Positions 1 to 7,876 of a stretch of DNA of 15,085 nucleotides are shown here, in pieces; position 1 is the first letter of the stretch, and every line of letters starts with the position of its first letter. The stretch comes from Acidobacteriota bacterium. GTDB lineage: Bacteria > Acidobacteriota > Terriglobia > Terriglobales > Acidobacteriaceae. The translations under genes were made by a program, and so were the position numbers. Below the pieces are notes generated by a model that did no database searches, was not told the DNA's origin, and was given only the letters and a program-made list of their open reading frames with translations. The stretch is from NCBI GenBank assembly GCA_003223595.1, contig QHVR01000110.1, positions 1,189-16,273 of the forward strand. The letters are read 5' to 3'.

Positions 1-1268
1 ACGATATAGATGAGCATGCCGTACATGCCCGCGCCCACGCCGCCAAAAATTACTTCGCTGAGCATGATGTTGACCAGCGCAACCATGCCTCCCAAGGGAG
101 TAAACGAGTCAATCCAGCCATTGATTGCGCCGCAACTGGCATCCGTAGTGACAGTCGCCCAGAGAGCGGTATTGGCAATGCCGAAACGGACTTCTTTCCC
201 CTCCATGTTTCCGCCGGGCTGGAGTGCAGTCGCGTGCTGGTTGGTTCCCGCGAGTAGCGGGTTACCTCGCGCTTCCGCCCAATACGCGACGGTCACGCCA
301 GCGAGAAAGAGGATCGCCATGGCCGCCCACACGGCCCAACCATGCGCTTGCGAACCGGTCATTCGCCCAAGCGTGTACGTCAACCCGCCACCGATGGCAA
401 AAATTGCTACGAGTTCGATGAGATTCGTAAGCGGCGTCGGATTCTCAAACGGGTGCGCGCTGTTGGCATTGAAGAAGCCGCCACCGTTCGTCCCAAACTC
501 CTTGATGATCTCCTGCGAGGCCACTGGTCCTTGGGCAATCGTCTGCTCCGTCACCGTGTCCATAACCGGCTTGCCTTGAGCATCGACCACGGACTTTCCA
601 TCGGGGCCAAGCTTCTGTACCTGCATCGGTTCCACAAGCTTGGCGGTGTCGTAAGGTCTCAAGTTCTGGACAACGCCTTGTGAGACAAGAACCAGCGCGC
701 CAACAACGCAGAATGGCAAAAGGACCCAGAGCGACGAACGAACCAGATCAACCCAAAAATTGCCGATCGTCTGCATCTGGCGTCGGGCAATGCCGCGGAT
801 AAAAGCTATAGCGAGGGCGATGCCTACGGCGGCTGAAACAAAATTGTGATAGGCGAGGCCGGCCATTTGGGTGAAATAGCTCATCGTGGTCTCACCCGAA
901 TAAGCCTGCCAATTCGTGTTCGTGGTGAACGAAGCTGCCGTGTTGAAAGCGAGGTGCGCGGGAGTCACGGCCCCTAGCTTCTGCGGATTGAAAGGCAGAT
1001 AACCCTGAAGCCGCTCCATCAGGTACAGGACGATCATCGAAACAAGACTGAACAGAAGCATCGCGATAGCGTATTCCGTCCATCGCATCTCGTGATTTTC
1101 GTCGACCCCGGTGACACGATAGAGGAGGCGCTCTAAGGGCCTCAGTATAGGATCCAGGAACGTCTTCTCGCGGTTGAACACACGCGCCATGAACACGCCC
1201 ATTGGCTTAGTTACGAGGAATACAAGCAAGAGAAAGAACCCGATTTGTAGCCAGCCGTTGATTGTCAT
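1..1268 (-). CDS. kdpA: K+-transporting P-type ATPase subunit A, 3' end beyond the window
   Basis: KdpA is the channel-like, K+-binding inner-membrane subunit of the KdpFABC pump. About 422 N-terminal residues are visible; the family is usually 550-600, so the C-terminal quarter lies beyond the left edge. The protein begins MTINGWLQIGFF. It shows the family's pore-loop landmarks in order: FTTNTNWQ, then FGTNGGGFFNANSAHPFENP, then SCGAINGWIDSFTPLGG. These are the selectivity-filter segments of the superfamily of K+ transporters. The visible part ends at GAGMYGMLIYI. The ATG at 1268 follows GGAGAA at good spacing and lies one base after the kdpF stop codon, so the two are probably translationally coupled. 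kdpB and kdpC are expected further left on the same strand. The identification is secure. Confidence 0.97.
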   Translation of the reverse strand, partial: MTINGWLQIGFFLLLVFLVTKPMGVFMARVFNREKTFLDPILRPLERLLYRVTGVDENHEMRWTEYAIAMLLFSLVSMIVLYLMERLQGYLPFNPQKLGAVTPAHLAFNTAASFTTNTNWQAYSGETTMSYFTQMAGLAYHNFVSAAVGIALAIAFIRGIARRQMQTIGNFWVDLVRSSLWVLLPFCVVGALVLVSQGVVQNLRPYDTAKLVEPMQVQKLGPDGKSVVDAQGKPVMDTVTEQTIAQGPVASQEIIKEFGTNGGGFFNANSAHPFENPTPLTNLIELVAIFAIGGGLTYTLGRMTGSQAHGWAVWAAMAILFLAGVTVAYWAEARGNPLLAGTNQHATALQPGGNMEGKEVRFGIANTALWATVTTDASCGAINGWIDSFTPLGGMVALVNIMLSEVIFGGVGAGMYGMLIYI

Positions 1269-1269
1269 G

Positions 1270-1359
1270 TCAGAACTTCTCCGGCCGCAGCAGTGCGTAG
1301 ACGAGATAAATCGTTGTCAACGCACTGACCGCCAGCATGATCATCGATTCCACGCTCAT
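1270..1359 (-). CDS. kdpF: K+-transporting ATPase small subunit KdpF, 29 residues
   Basis: The protein reads MSVESMIMLAVSALTTIYLV followed by YALLRPEKF. It is one hydrophobic helix ending in the YLVYALLRPEKF signature of KdpF, which binds and stabilises the KdpABC complex in the inner membrane. The length matches E. coli KdpF (29 residues). The start ATG at 1359 is preceded by GGAGAA, and the TGA stop lies one base before the kdpA ATG. The position directly upstream of kdpA and the C-terminal signature make the call firm despite the small size. Confidence 0.93.
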   Translation of the reverse strand: MSVESMIMLAVSALTTIYLVYALLRPEKF

Positions 1360-1370
1360 ATTCGTTCTCC

Positions 1371-1457
1371 TTACTTCACACGGTCACAGAAGCGGACGTA
1401 AGCGATCGACAAGGCAAAGAACGCAACTGTTACCAGGATCCAAAGAATGTCTTGCAT
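1371..1457 (-). CDS. 28-residue single-helix membrane peptide at the head of kdpFA
   Basis: The peptide reads MQDILWILVTVAFFALSIAY followed by VRFCDRVK. It has an acidic N-terminus, one hydrophobic stretch of about 18 residues (positions 4-21), then a basic Cys-containing tail of the form AYVRxCDR. The ribosome binding site is very strong: GGGGAGGAGA, 3 nt before ATG 1457. The 11 bp between its stop and kdpF hold the kdpF ribosome binding site, so it is laid out as the first gene of kdpFA. From memory, similar peptides ending AYVRGC(E/D)RL stand before kdpF in other bacteria, usually unannotated; no search was run. The function is unknown. An extra small pump subunit or a translated leader are both possible. 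Confidence 0.72.
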   Translation of the reverse strand: MQDILWILVTVAFFALSIAYVRFCDRVK

Positions 1458-1492
1458 ATCTCTCCTCCCCAAGTTGCACGCATACCTGAACC

Positions 1493-1756
1493 TTAGAACA
1501 TGAAGCCCACTTCGATGACACCCCGAGACTGGTTCGGACTAGCGCCTCCAACACCGAAGGCATCACCAGGTGTCAAGCTTTGGGCCCGAACAAAAGATAT
1601 GTCTCCTCGCGCAAAGAAGCGCTGATATTGGAAGGTGGGAGCTTTAGAAGAGCCAAGCGTGTTGCCCTTCGTTCCACGAGTTTCATTCCACACGAGACCG
1701 CATAAGGGCTGAATAACAAGTTCATAAAGAATTCCTAAAGGATTTTTACGGAGTCC
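1493..1756 (-). pseudogene. C-terminal remnant of an OmpL-like (bbp2) outer-membrane beta-barrel porin
   Basis: The open stretch from the stop at 1757-1759 to the TAA at 1493 encodes about 87 residues. The last 70 look like the end of a bbp2-type porin: LVWNETRG, then FQYQRFFARGDISFVRA, then an acidic/Gly stretch, then RGVIEVGFMF. The terminal phenylalanine and alternating hydrophobic pattern are the usual last beta strand recognised by the BAM machinery. Family members have around 400 residues, and only 120 bp separate this piece from the kdpE stop, so the rest of the barrel is missing. There is no ATG at a sensible place and no signal peptide; a GTG at 1693 is the only near start. The call is a decayed gene fragment, with family assignment from memory. 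Confidence 0.6.
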
Positions 1757-1878
1757 TTATCTTTGAGTTATTGCCAGCGGGTCGGAAGTTGTTACGAGCA
1801 GAAGTGGACGCTGAAATGAATCAGAAGTTTCGAGGGAGGATGCGTGACTTGCGCTGGGCGATCGCGGCGAGGGTCAAG
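1757..1878. other. AT-richer spacer between kdpE and the porin remnant, possible kdp promoter region
   Basis: No gene is seen here. Read on the minus strand, the segment is AT-richer than its surroundings. Its AATAAC and AAGGA are answered by TCCTT and GTTATT just inside the remnant (about 1715-1771), making an imperfect inverted repeat. KdpE or RNA polymerase could bind here or further down to drive the small peptide and kdpFA, but no convincing -35/-10 pair was found. A K+-related c-di-AMP (ydaO) riboswitch was looked for and not recognised. Confidence 0.25.
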
Positions 1879-2592
1879 TCAGTCGCCCGGCTCGAACCGG
1901 TAGCCTACCCATGGCTCTGTGACGATATATTTTGAGAATGCATCCCCCTCAAGTTTCTTTCTTAGCTGACCGACGAAAACTCGCAGGTATTCGGGCTGTT
2001 CAACGCTGTTCGGTCCCCACACTGCCGCCAGCAGTGTTCGATGGGTGAGCACCCTCCCTGCATGTCTGGCTAAGTAGACCAGGAGATCAAATTCCTTCGG
2101 GGTTAAATGAACGTCACGGGTTTTCACACGAACTGTTCGGCCAGGAACATCGATCCGAAAATCGCCAAGCTCAATCAAGGGAACCCGAGGTTGATCCGGG
2201 ACGGATGCGCGGCGCAGTGCCGCCCGTATTCTGGCGGTCAATTCAGTCATGCTGAATGGTTTGGTCACATAATCATCTGCCCCAGCATCCAAAGCTTGGA
2301 CCTTGATCGAGTCCTCGCCTTTTACAGATAGCACGATGATCGGAACTCGTGACGTTTTGCGAACCTCTCGGCATAACTCCAGCCCATCCATGTTTGGCAT
2401 GCGGAGGTCAGTAACGATCAAATCCGGCGGCCACTCGCTCATAGCGTGAAGCGCTTCTTCTCCATCCGATGCGGTTCGTATGCCGTAGCCTTGACTTGAG
2501 AGTGTAGTTTTGAGCACGCGCGTGATCTGCGGTTCATCATCCACCACGAGTATGTTTTGTTTCCCGTCCGGATTCGACATTACAGGGCTCAC
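1879..2592 (-). CDS. kdpE: Response regulator KdpE, OmpR/PhoB type
   Basis: KdpE is the DNA-binding partner of the KdpD kinase and activator of the kdp pump operon. The receiver domain (about residues 12-125) has the acidic pocket DDE (18-20), phosphoacceptor Asp62 in VTDLRMP, Ser89 in place of the usual Thr/Ser switch, and Lys111 in YVTKPF. An OmpR-type winged helix follows (about 140-235), with LTPKEFDLLVYLARH and the closing PWVGYRFEP. The length of 237 residues is normal. The GTG start at 2592 overlaps the kdpD stop as GTGA. The in-frame ATG at 2580 is also plausible and has GAGGTGA 8 nt upstream; it would remove four residues. Coupling to kdpD is expected either way. Confidence 0.95.
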   Translation of the reverse strand: MSPVMSNPDGKQNILVVDDEPQITRVLKTTLSSQGYGIRTASDGEEALHAMSEWPPDLIVTDLRMPNMDGLELCREVRKTSRVPIIVLSVKGEDSIKVQALDAGADDYVTKPFSMTELTARIRAALRRASVPDQPRVPLIELGDFRIDVPGRTVRVKTRDVHLTPKEFDLLVYLARHAGRVLTHRTLLAAVWGPNSVEQPEYLRVFVGQLRKKLEGDAFSKYIVTEPWVGYRFEPGD

Positions 2593-3713
2593 CTCATTTC
2601 CTGGGTGACGATGTGGACGTCCACGGGGGGTGCGTCGCGCAGAAACTTGTGGATCGCCGAAAGGTAAAAGTATCGCCTCCAGCCGCTCTGGGCCGACCTG
2701 CCAAAGACAACTTGCGTGATGTGCTTTTCACGAACGATCTGGGCCACGACCTCGGCGACGTTCTTGCCTTGACTCCGCACCAGCTTTGCGCCGAGATTTT
2801 CGGCAAATCGCAAGTTCTGCGCCAGCGTGCGCTGGTCCTCGGGAGCTGCGTCGACGCCGATGTCAATGTAAATCACAAAAAGTTCCGCATCGATGCGGTG
2901 CGCCATTCTTGCGGCACGGGCTACCAGGTATTGAGCGGCAGGACTGGAACTCACGCACACGGCAATGCGTTCGCGTAAGGCGAGGTTCTTACCCAATCCT
3001 TCTTTTTCAAGATGCGATTCCAGGCTCCGGTCAACCGCGGTTGTAACTTGTTGTAGCGCCAGTTCGCGCAGGGCGATCAGGTTGGCAGGCTTGAAGAAAT
3101 TGCCGAGCGCTCGCTCAGCTCTCTCCAACATGGGATAGATATCGCCTCGGCGCATCCGGGTTTGCAGGGCCTCGGGAGTCAGATCGGCGAGCACGATTTC
3201 ATTCACCCTCTGCATTACCCAGTCGGGCACTGTTTCCCGAACCTGAATACCGGTGATATTCATTACCGTCGGCATCAGGCTTTCGATGTGCTGGACATTC
3301 ATGGTCGATAGAACGTCGATGTTGGCGTCCAGCAGATCCATCACGTCCTGATAACGTTTGGGATGTTTGCTCCCTTCGATGTTGGTGTGGGCTAATTCAT
3401 CAACCAGCACAATCTGCGGCTTTCTGGCGAGAATCGCTTCCAGATCCATCTCGTCGAATGGTGTCCCTTTATAGTCGACCTGGCGGCGAGGCACGGTTTC
3501 CAGCTTGGACGCCAGATCCGCGATGCCCGCCCGCCCATGTGTTTCCACCACCCCGATAACGACGTCCTCGCCGCGGCTGTGGCGGCGAATGCCTTCACTC
3601 AGCATGTTGAAGGTCTTCCCGACCCCTGGCGCGTAGCCCAGGAAGAGCTTGAAGATGGCCTGCTTTTTCTGGGGGACGATCTCCTCCAGCCACTGCTCCG
3701 GGGTCTTCGCCAT
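2589..3713 (-). CDS. kdpD: KdpD N-terminal sensor half (KdpD + Usp domains), no kinase
   Basis: This protein holds only the cytoplasmic N-terminal half of KdpD. The KdpD domain (about residues 15-225) carries Walker A GYAPGVGKT (26-34) and Walker B IVLVDELAHTN (101-111), followed by the characteristic DLLDANIDVLSTMNVQHIESL. A Usp-like domain, which in other KdpDs senses small ligands, spans about 250-372. The protein stops at 374 residues, whereas E. coli KdpD has about 890; the membrane helices, GAF and kinase domains are absent. They are found in the divergent gene at 3771. The ATG at 3713 is the first start, but its ribosome binding site is weak (GAGG, 12 nt away). It overlaps kdpE by 4 bp. 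Short N-terminal-only KdpDs are known in some cyanobacteria and Deinococcus. Confidence 0.93.
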   Translation of the reverse strand: MAKTPEQWLEEIVPQKKQAIFKLFLGYAPGVGKTFNMLSEGIRRHSRGEDVVIGVVETHGRAGIADLASKLETVPRRQVDYKGTPFDEMDLEAILARKPQIVLVDELAHTNIEGSKHPKRYQDVMDLLDANIDVLSTMNVQHIESLMPTVMNITGIQVRETVPDWVMQRVNEIVLADLTPEALQTRMRRGDIYPMLERAERALGNFFKPANLIALRELALQQVTTAVDRSLESHLEKEGLGKNLALRERIAVCVSSSPAAQYLVARAARMAHRIDAELFVIYIDIGVDAAPEDQRTLAQNLRFAENLGAKLVRSQGKNVAEVVAQIVREKHITQVVFGRSAQSGWRRYFYLSAIHKFLRDAPPVDVHIVTQEMR

Positions 3714-3770
3714 GTTATGTATTATCCTCGACCGTCGGTTCTCGCTCGAACTTAACTAGAATACCGAACT
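3714..3770. promoter_or_regulatory. 57-bp divergent control region between the two KdpD halves
   Basis: The segment lies between the start codons of kdpD(N) on the minus strand and the histidine kinase on the plus strand, so both promoters must lie in or overlap it. A TATTAT hexamer at 3720-3725 could be a plus-strand -10. On the minus strand TATTCT (about 3760-3765) is a candidate -10. No good -35 box was found for either, so exact promoters are not claimed. Confidence 0.3.
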
Positions 3771-5213
3771 GTGAAGCGGCCACTGGAAAATCCGATCGTA
3801 CGCTTTGCCGTTTCCGGCATCATTGTGGCAGCCATTACATTTGTCTGCTTCCGCTGGCTCCATGTCAATTACGCGACCGTCGGATTCGGCTTTTTATTGG
3901 CGGTGCTGTTCATCTCCGCGAATTGGGGTTTACGGAACGCGACCTTCACCGCCATCCTGGCGAGCGTGGCTTACAACTATTTTTTCTTGCCGCCATTGTT
4001 CCGCTTCATCATTGCAGATCTTCAGAACTGGATCGCTCTACTGACCTTTCTCGTGACGGCGGTGGTCGGAAGCCAGCTTTCCGAACGCGCCCGGCGCAGC
4101 GCGCTCTCGGCGGAAGAGCGACGACGCGAATTCGAGAGACTATACGCCCTGAGCCAACAACTATGGTTAACTGAAAACGCGTTTGAATTACTGAACCTCA
4201 TACCCAAAAGCATTGTGGACTCGTTTGGGGTCAGCGGAGCCGCTATCTTTGTCGAAGGAAGACAGGACGCATACTTTTTCGACGGCGCGAGCCGGAGACG
4301 ATTTCCGCTCCATCAACTGAAGGCAATCAGCGATCGCGGGGAACCGGTACTCGACCGCGAGCATCGGATTTGCTACGTCCCATTGCGCATGGGAATGCGA
4401 TCCATAGGCTCTCTCGCAGTGTCCGGCTGCGATCTCTCGCGCGAAAGCCTGGAAGCAATCAGCAGTCTGGTTGCGATTTCTATCGAACGGGCTAGTACGG
4501 TCGAGAAGCTCACAAAAAGTGAGGCTGCCCGCGAGAGCGACAGGCTGCGCTCGGTCCTGCTCGATTCGGTCACCCACGAGTTCCGGACACCCTTGACCTC
4601 GATCAAAGCTTCCGCCGAGACGTTGTTGTCCGAGACGCGGCTCGACAAGCCTCAACGGCAAGACCTGCTCCAGGTCATCAACGAGGAGAGCGACCGCTTG
4701 AACCGGTTGGTGGGAGAAGCCGGCGAGGTGGCGCAACTGGATGCGCATCAGGTCCAGTTTCACTTCGAAGCGCACGAGATCCAGGAGGCCGTGGACGCCG
4801 CCCTGCAGAACTTACAAGCCGCCTTGCGGTGCCATCCTCTCGAGATCCATATTGCCTCGAACCTCCCGTCGTTGCGGATGGACCTAGACCGCATCACAGA
4901 GGTGGTCACTCATCTCGTGGATAATGCCGCAAAATACTCGCCGCCTGACACGCCCATTCACATCACTGCCGAGTTGCAAGGAGGTGAAGTTGTGACGAGC
5001 GTCGCCGATCATGGACCGGGGATCGACGGAATGGAACAGGAGATGATCTTCGAGAAGTTCTATCGTGGGCGGGAGCAGCGCATGCTCATTCAGGGTACTG
5101 GCATGGGATTACCCATTGCCAAAGCAATCGTCGAACTTCACGGGGGCAACATCGGGGTTACGAGCCAGACAGGCCATGGATCGGTGTTCCACTTTTCGTT
5201 GCCGGTTATGTAG
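3771..5213 (+). CDS. KdpD C-terminal half: membrane-bound sensor histidine kinase (DUF4118-GAF-HisKA-HATPase)
   Basis: This is the catalytic half of KdpD as a stand-alone protein of 480 residues. Four hydrophobic segments between about 10 and 105 form a DUF4118 KdpD-type membrane domain, including the VAYNYFFLPP signature. A GAF-like domain follows (about 125-245). HisKA has phosphoacceptor His269 in VTHEFRTPLTS. The ATPase domain shows the N box around Asn385 (HLVDNAAKYSP), DHGPGID, FEKFYRG and GTGMGLPIAK, so the kinase should be active. It lacks the Walker and Usp domains, which are encoded by the divergent gene. The start is GTG 3771: a stop lies 18 bp upstream and any later start would cut the first helix. 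No clear ribosome binding site is visible. KdpE is the likely target. Confidence 0.92.
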   Translation: MKRPLENPIVRFAVSGIIVAAITFVCFRWLHVNYATVGFGFLLAVLFISANWGLRNATFTAILASVAYNYFFLPPLFRFIIADLQNWIALLTFLVTAVVGSQLSERARRSALSAEERRREFERLYALSQQLWLTENAFELLNLIPKSIVDSFGVSGAAIFVEGRQDAYFFDGASRRRFPLHQLKAISDRGEPVLDREHRICYVPLRMGMRSIGSLAVSGCDLSRESLEAISSLVAISIERASTVEKLTKSEAARESDRLRSVLLDSVTHEFRTPLTSIKASAETLLSETRLDKPQRQDLLQVINEESDRLNRLVGEAGEVAQLDAHQVQFHFEAHEIQEAVDAALQNLQAALRCHPLEIHIASNLPSLRMDLDRITEVVTHLVDNAAKYSPPDTPIHITAELQGGEVVTSVADHGPGIDGMEQEMIFEKFYRGREQRMLIQGTGMGLPIAKAIVELHGGNIGVTSQTGHGSVFHFSLPVM

Positions 5214-5289
5214 AGTCCGAATCGCCGTACTCGAATTCCCCTGATACCGCCCATTCTTCCTTGGGGACAATACTGCAAACCGGTTCAGA

Positions 5290-6324
5290 TCAGTGGCCGT
5301 TGAAGAATTCGGCCATTGCTGGCGAGGTCGCGGCCTCGCCGGGGAACTTGTTCACGCCGAGCGCCTCAAGGACCAGGCGCAACGTGCTCTGATGCTGATA
5401 GGCCGTTTGGGACTGGAAATTCGTCTTGCTGTTGGAGCTGACGATTACCGCGGCCACCTGACCTCCGCCATGATCGAGATCGGTCAATTCGGCCTCGTCG
5501 AAAATGATGATTAATAGGCCTCCGTTCTGGAATGTGGAACTGGCGATGACGGGGGCGATGTTGCTCTGCAACCAGGAATCGGCAGCCGCGAGTGTTCCAT
5601 TGTGCGCGTCGTTGTTGAGGTCGGGGACAATGAATGAAAAGTTTGGCAACGAATTGCCTGCCAGGTCGGTGGAAAATTGCGTGAACGGCACGATGTTCGC
5701 AGCTTGAGACGTGTTGTTCTGCACGTCCGAAAGGAATGAGAACGGATTATGGCGGCGGACGTAGGGGGAAGCATCGCCGCCCAGATATCCGGCAGAGGGA
5801 ATCGATTCCTGGTAAGTCTTCCAGGTCTTACCGGCGCTCACCAGTTCGCGGACCACGTTGTCATCACCGATGGTCCCTGAGAAATTGTCGTCGAAGGTCT
5901 CCATTTGCCCAGTGGTAAGCATTAGGTAGTTCGGTAACGAAGGATGCGCGTTGGCGAAGTACTGCTTCGCCAGTCCATACTTCGACGCCAGGCTATTCAA
6001 ATAGGGCATCGAGGAGTTCCCGATGACGTCGGTGAAACTGTGATTCTCTTCGACTACGAGAAACACATGACTAAAGCTTGGAAAGGTTGCCGGCCCGGGC
6101 GTCGGGGCGGGGTTGGGCCTTGAGGAACTGCCTGCGCTGTAACCTCCACAGGCTAGCTGCACGGCGGCGACAGCGACCAAAATGGCCACCGAGAGTGTAA
6201 TGAAAAGGAATCCCCTGCGTCCTCGTCTGCTCCAGTCCTGCACGCATTGATTGGATGTTGAAGTGCAGGAAAATGTTTGTGGCGAAACGCCGGTGTCATT
6301 TCTTTGTTTTTGCATTCTGCTCAT
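5290..6324 (-). CDS. SapM-like secreted acid phosphatase / phosphoesterase (PF04185 family), lipoprotein-like
   Basis: The protein resembles mycobacterial SapM and other PF04185 phosphoesterases, which cleave phosphate esters outside the cytoplasm. In order it shows VVEENHSF (metal ligand region), DVIGNSSMPYLNSLA, HPSLPNYLMLTTG (nucleophile region), IIFDEAELTDLDHGGG, and YQHQSTLRLVLEALGV near the C-terminus. The substrate cannot be read from the sequence. A basic and hydrophobic export signal ends at LACGG, with Cys59 counted from ATG 6324. The residue at -3 is Gln, so the lipobox is imperfect. The start is doubtful: ATG 6324 overlaps the upstream gene by 29 bp and gives an unusually long n-region. 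GTG 6243 would give a tidy signal peptide but has no evident ribosome binding site. It is probably co-transcribed with the AsmA-like gene. Confidence 0.85.
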   Translation of the reverse strand: MSRMQKQRNDTGVSPQTFSCTSTSNQCVQDWSRRGRRGFLFITLSVAILVAVAAVQLACGGYSAGSSSRPNPAPTPGPATFPSFSHVFLVVEENHSFTDVIGNSSMPYLNSLASKYGLAKQYFANAHPSLPNYLMLTTGQMETFDDNFSGTIGDDNVVRELVSAGKTWKTYQESIPSAGYLGGDASPYVRRHNPFSFLSDVQNNTSQAANIVPFTQFSTDLAGNSLPNFSFIVPDLNNDAHNGTLAAADSWLQSNIAPVIASSTFQNGGLLIIIFDEAELTDLDHGGGQVAAVIVSSNSKTNFQSQTAYQHQSTLRLVLEALGVNKFPGEAATSPAMAEFFNGH

Positions 6325-7876
6325 CTTGTTTATTCCCCAAATCCAGCCCGAAGTCCGGTTTCTCGTAGGTGCCTAAAATGTGTACAGGGACGACCTCGCC
6401 TTTTTTCTTCTTCTTGAAGATGGGATCGATGATCTTCAAGAAGAACGACTTCACTCCACTGGTCGTCTTTGAAATTCTGGTCTCAACTCGCATTTGGCCG
6501 TGCAGATTGACGCGGTGTGGTTCGTCCAGGCCGTAGGTGCCGTGCATGTCAGCATGCGCTCCAGGGATGGAAAAAGAGAGCTCGGAGAAGTGCGCAAGAC
6601 TCTCCACGAGCTTTACCTGACCTTTGAGGCCGCTAAGGACGTCTGCGGGGTCGTCCTTTTTTTGGCCGCGGGCCCCGGCGCTGAGCTCGTCCACTCCGTG
6701 CTGCGTCTTGTTTTTGGAAAACGTACCCTCGGCAATGTCGAACGAGCCTTGCAGTTGGACTTTGCGCAGGAATGGCTGATCTCCCGGGGGAAGTTCGCTT
6801 GTGGCATGGAACACGATTTCGCCCGACATCGGCGCACGTTCGCTGGTGAACAAGCCCAGAACGTCCTCGATCCGGCTGTGGTCCGAGGTGAACTGTACTT
6901 TGGTGAATTTTCCCTTACCCGGTTCAGTTTTCGCGATGCTGCCCTGAGCCATCAGCGTCGTATGTCCAAAGTGCGCTTCGACACTCTTCAGGAAAGTGTC
7001 TCCGTTCTCGCCATCGACGTAGGCATCGAATTTGGTGGTGAGATTGAAACTGTTGCCGCTGTCTTTTACACGGAAGGCAGGAGTTGATGTGGTGCCGGTC
7101 ACGCTGAGTTGCTTGAGGGTACCGCCAAAATTCCCCTGAGAAGACAGAATGCCGCTGATGCCGCCGTAGACACCGAGATCCGCATGGTCAAAGGTGTAGG
7201 CGCCGGAGAACGGGGTCTTATCGGGATGATCTTTGCTGTAGGGCCCGAACTTGCCGTCGGCGGAAATCTCCCCCGGCGGATTCGGGTTGTGAAATTTTAA
7301 GTGGTAGGCGAGAGCACTGCCCCAGCGCAGGCCCCGGAACGTGGCTTCGTGGACGTCAAAGCGGAGAGGCGTTTTCTGACGTTCTTTGGGCTCGAACTCA
7401 ACGAAGCTGCCATTGGCCACGAGTTCGTCGACCACCGTCGTCGAATGCTGTGTGTTGAACGATTCCTTTGTGCCCAAGGCTGGGATGAATACATGTGCGC
7501 CCTCGGCGATGACGCGGGGAACATGCCCGCGGAGCATGCCGAGATAGCTGCCTTGCACCCGCAGTTTCTGGATTTCAATCAGCTTGAAATAATTAGGGCC
7601 GTGGTGGAACTGGAGGCCATAGAACACGCAACCGGGAGGGAAGTAGGTAGGGTGATATCCCTGGGCCGTGACCGTACTATCCGTGGCCTCGCGCAAATCC
7701 TGCAGCACGGCTTCCCGGGAAAAAGGCCAGAACTTGACGTAGAACACGGCGGCTGCGCCGATTAATACCAGCAGGGCAATGAGAAAAAAAATCGTCTTGC
7801 GTCCTAAGCGGAACGGCCGGGTGCTGCGCCCCTCCCACGTAGTTTGTGAAGCTCTGGTCGCCGCGGACGAAGACAT
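6296..7876 (-). CDS. AsmA-like inner-membrane-anchored protein
   Basis: This is a 526-residue protein with a short basic N-terminus, one membrane helix (about 28-47, FFLIALLVLIGAAAVFY) and a long beta-rich periplasmic part. The body alternates short hydrophobic strands with charged turns. It carries AsmA/DUF748-like phrases such as AQGSIAKTEPGKGKF, LKGQVKLVE and MHGTYGLDEPHRVNLHGQM. Near the C-terminus comes the DPIFKKKKKG...VPVHILGTYEKPDFGLDL pattern typical of acidobacterial AsmA-like proteins. AsmA-type proteins are linked to envelope biogenesis and phospholipid transport between membranes; a specific role here is unknown. The ATG at 7876 has no evident ribosome binding site. It is followed by, and slightly overlaps, the phosphoesterase gene. 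Confidence 0.75.
   Translation of the reverse strand: MSSSAATRASQTTWEGRSTRPFRLGRKTIFFLIALLVLIGAAAVFYVKFWPFSREAVLQDLREATDSTVTAQGYHPTYFPPGCVFYGLQFHHGPNYFKLIEIQKLRVQGSYLGMLRGHVPRVIAEGAHVFIPALGTKESFNTQHSTTVVDELVANGSFVEFEPKERQKTPLRFDVHEATFRGLRWGSALAYHLKFHNPNPPGEISADGKFGPYSKDHPDKTPFSGAYTFDHADLGVYGGISGILSSQGNFGGTLKQLSVTGTTSTPAFRVKDSGNSFNLTTKFDAYVDGENGDTFLKSVEAHFGHTTLMAQGSIAKTEPGKGKFTKVQFTSDHSRIEDVLGLFTSERAPMSGEIVFHATSELPPGDQPFLRKVQLQGSFDIAEGTFSKNKTQHGVDELSAGARGQKKDDPADVLSGLKGQVKLVESLAHFSELSFSIPGAHADMHGTYGLDEPHRVNLHGQMRVETRISKTTSGVKSFFLKIIDPIFKKKKKGEVVPVHILGTYEKPDFGLDLGNKQDEQNAKTKK

Noticed and set aside
10..579. Long plus-strand open frame of 189 codons
   Set aside because: It is exactly antisense to kdpA, whose minus-strand frame carries all the family motifs.
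1458..1878. c-di-AMP (ydaO) or other K+-linked riboswitch upstream of kdpFA
   Set aside because: The characteristic conserved blocks were not found in the spacer on the minus strand.
4188..4775. Minus-strand open frame of 195 codons inside the histidine kinase gene
   Set aside because: It is antisense to conserved GAF/HisKA coding sequence and its translation has no recognisable domain.
6494..7087. Plus-strand open frame of 197 codons
   Set aside because: It is antisense to the AsmA-like gene, with no start context or domain.
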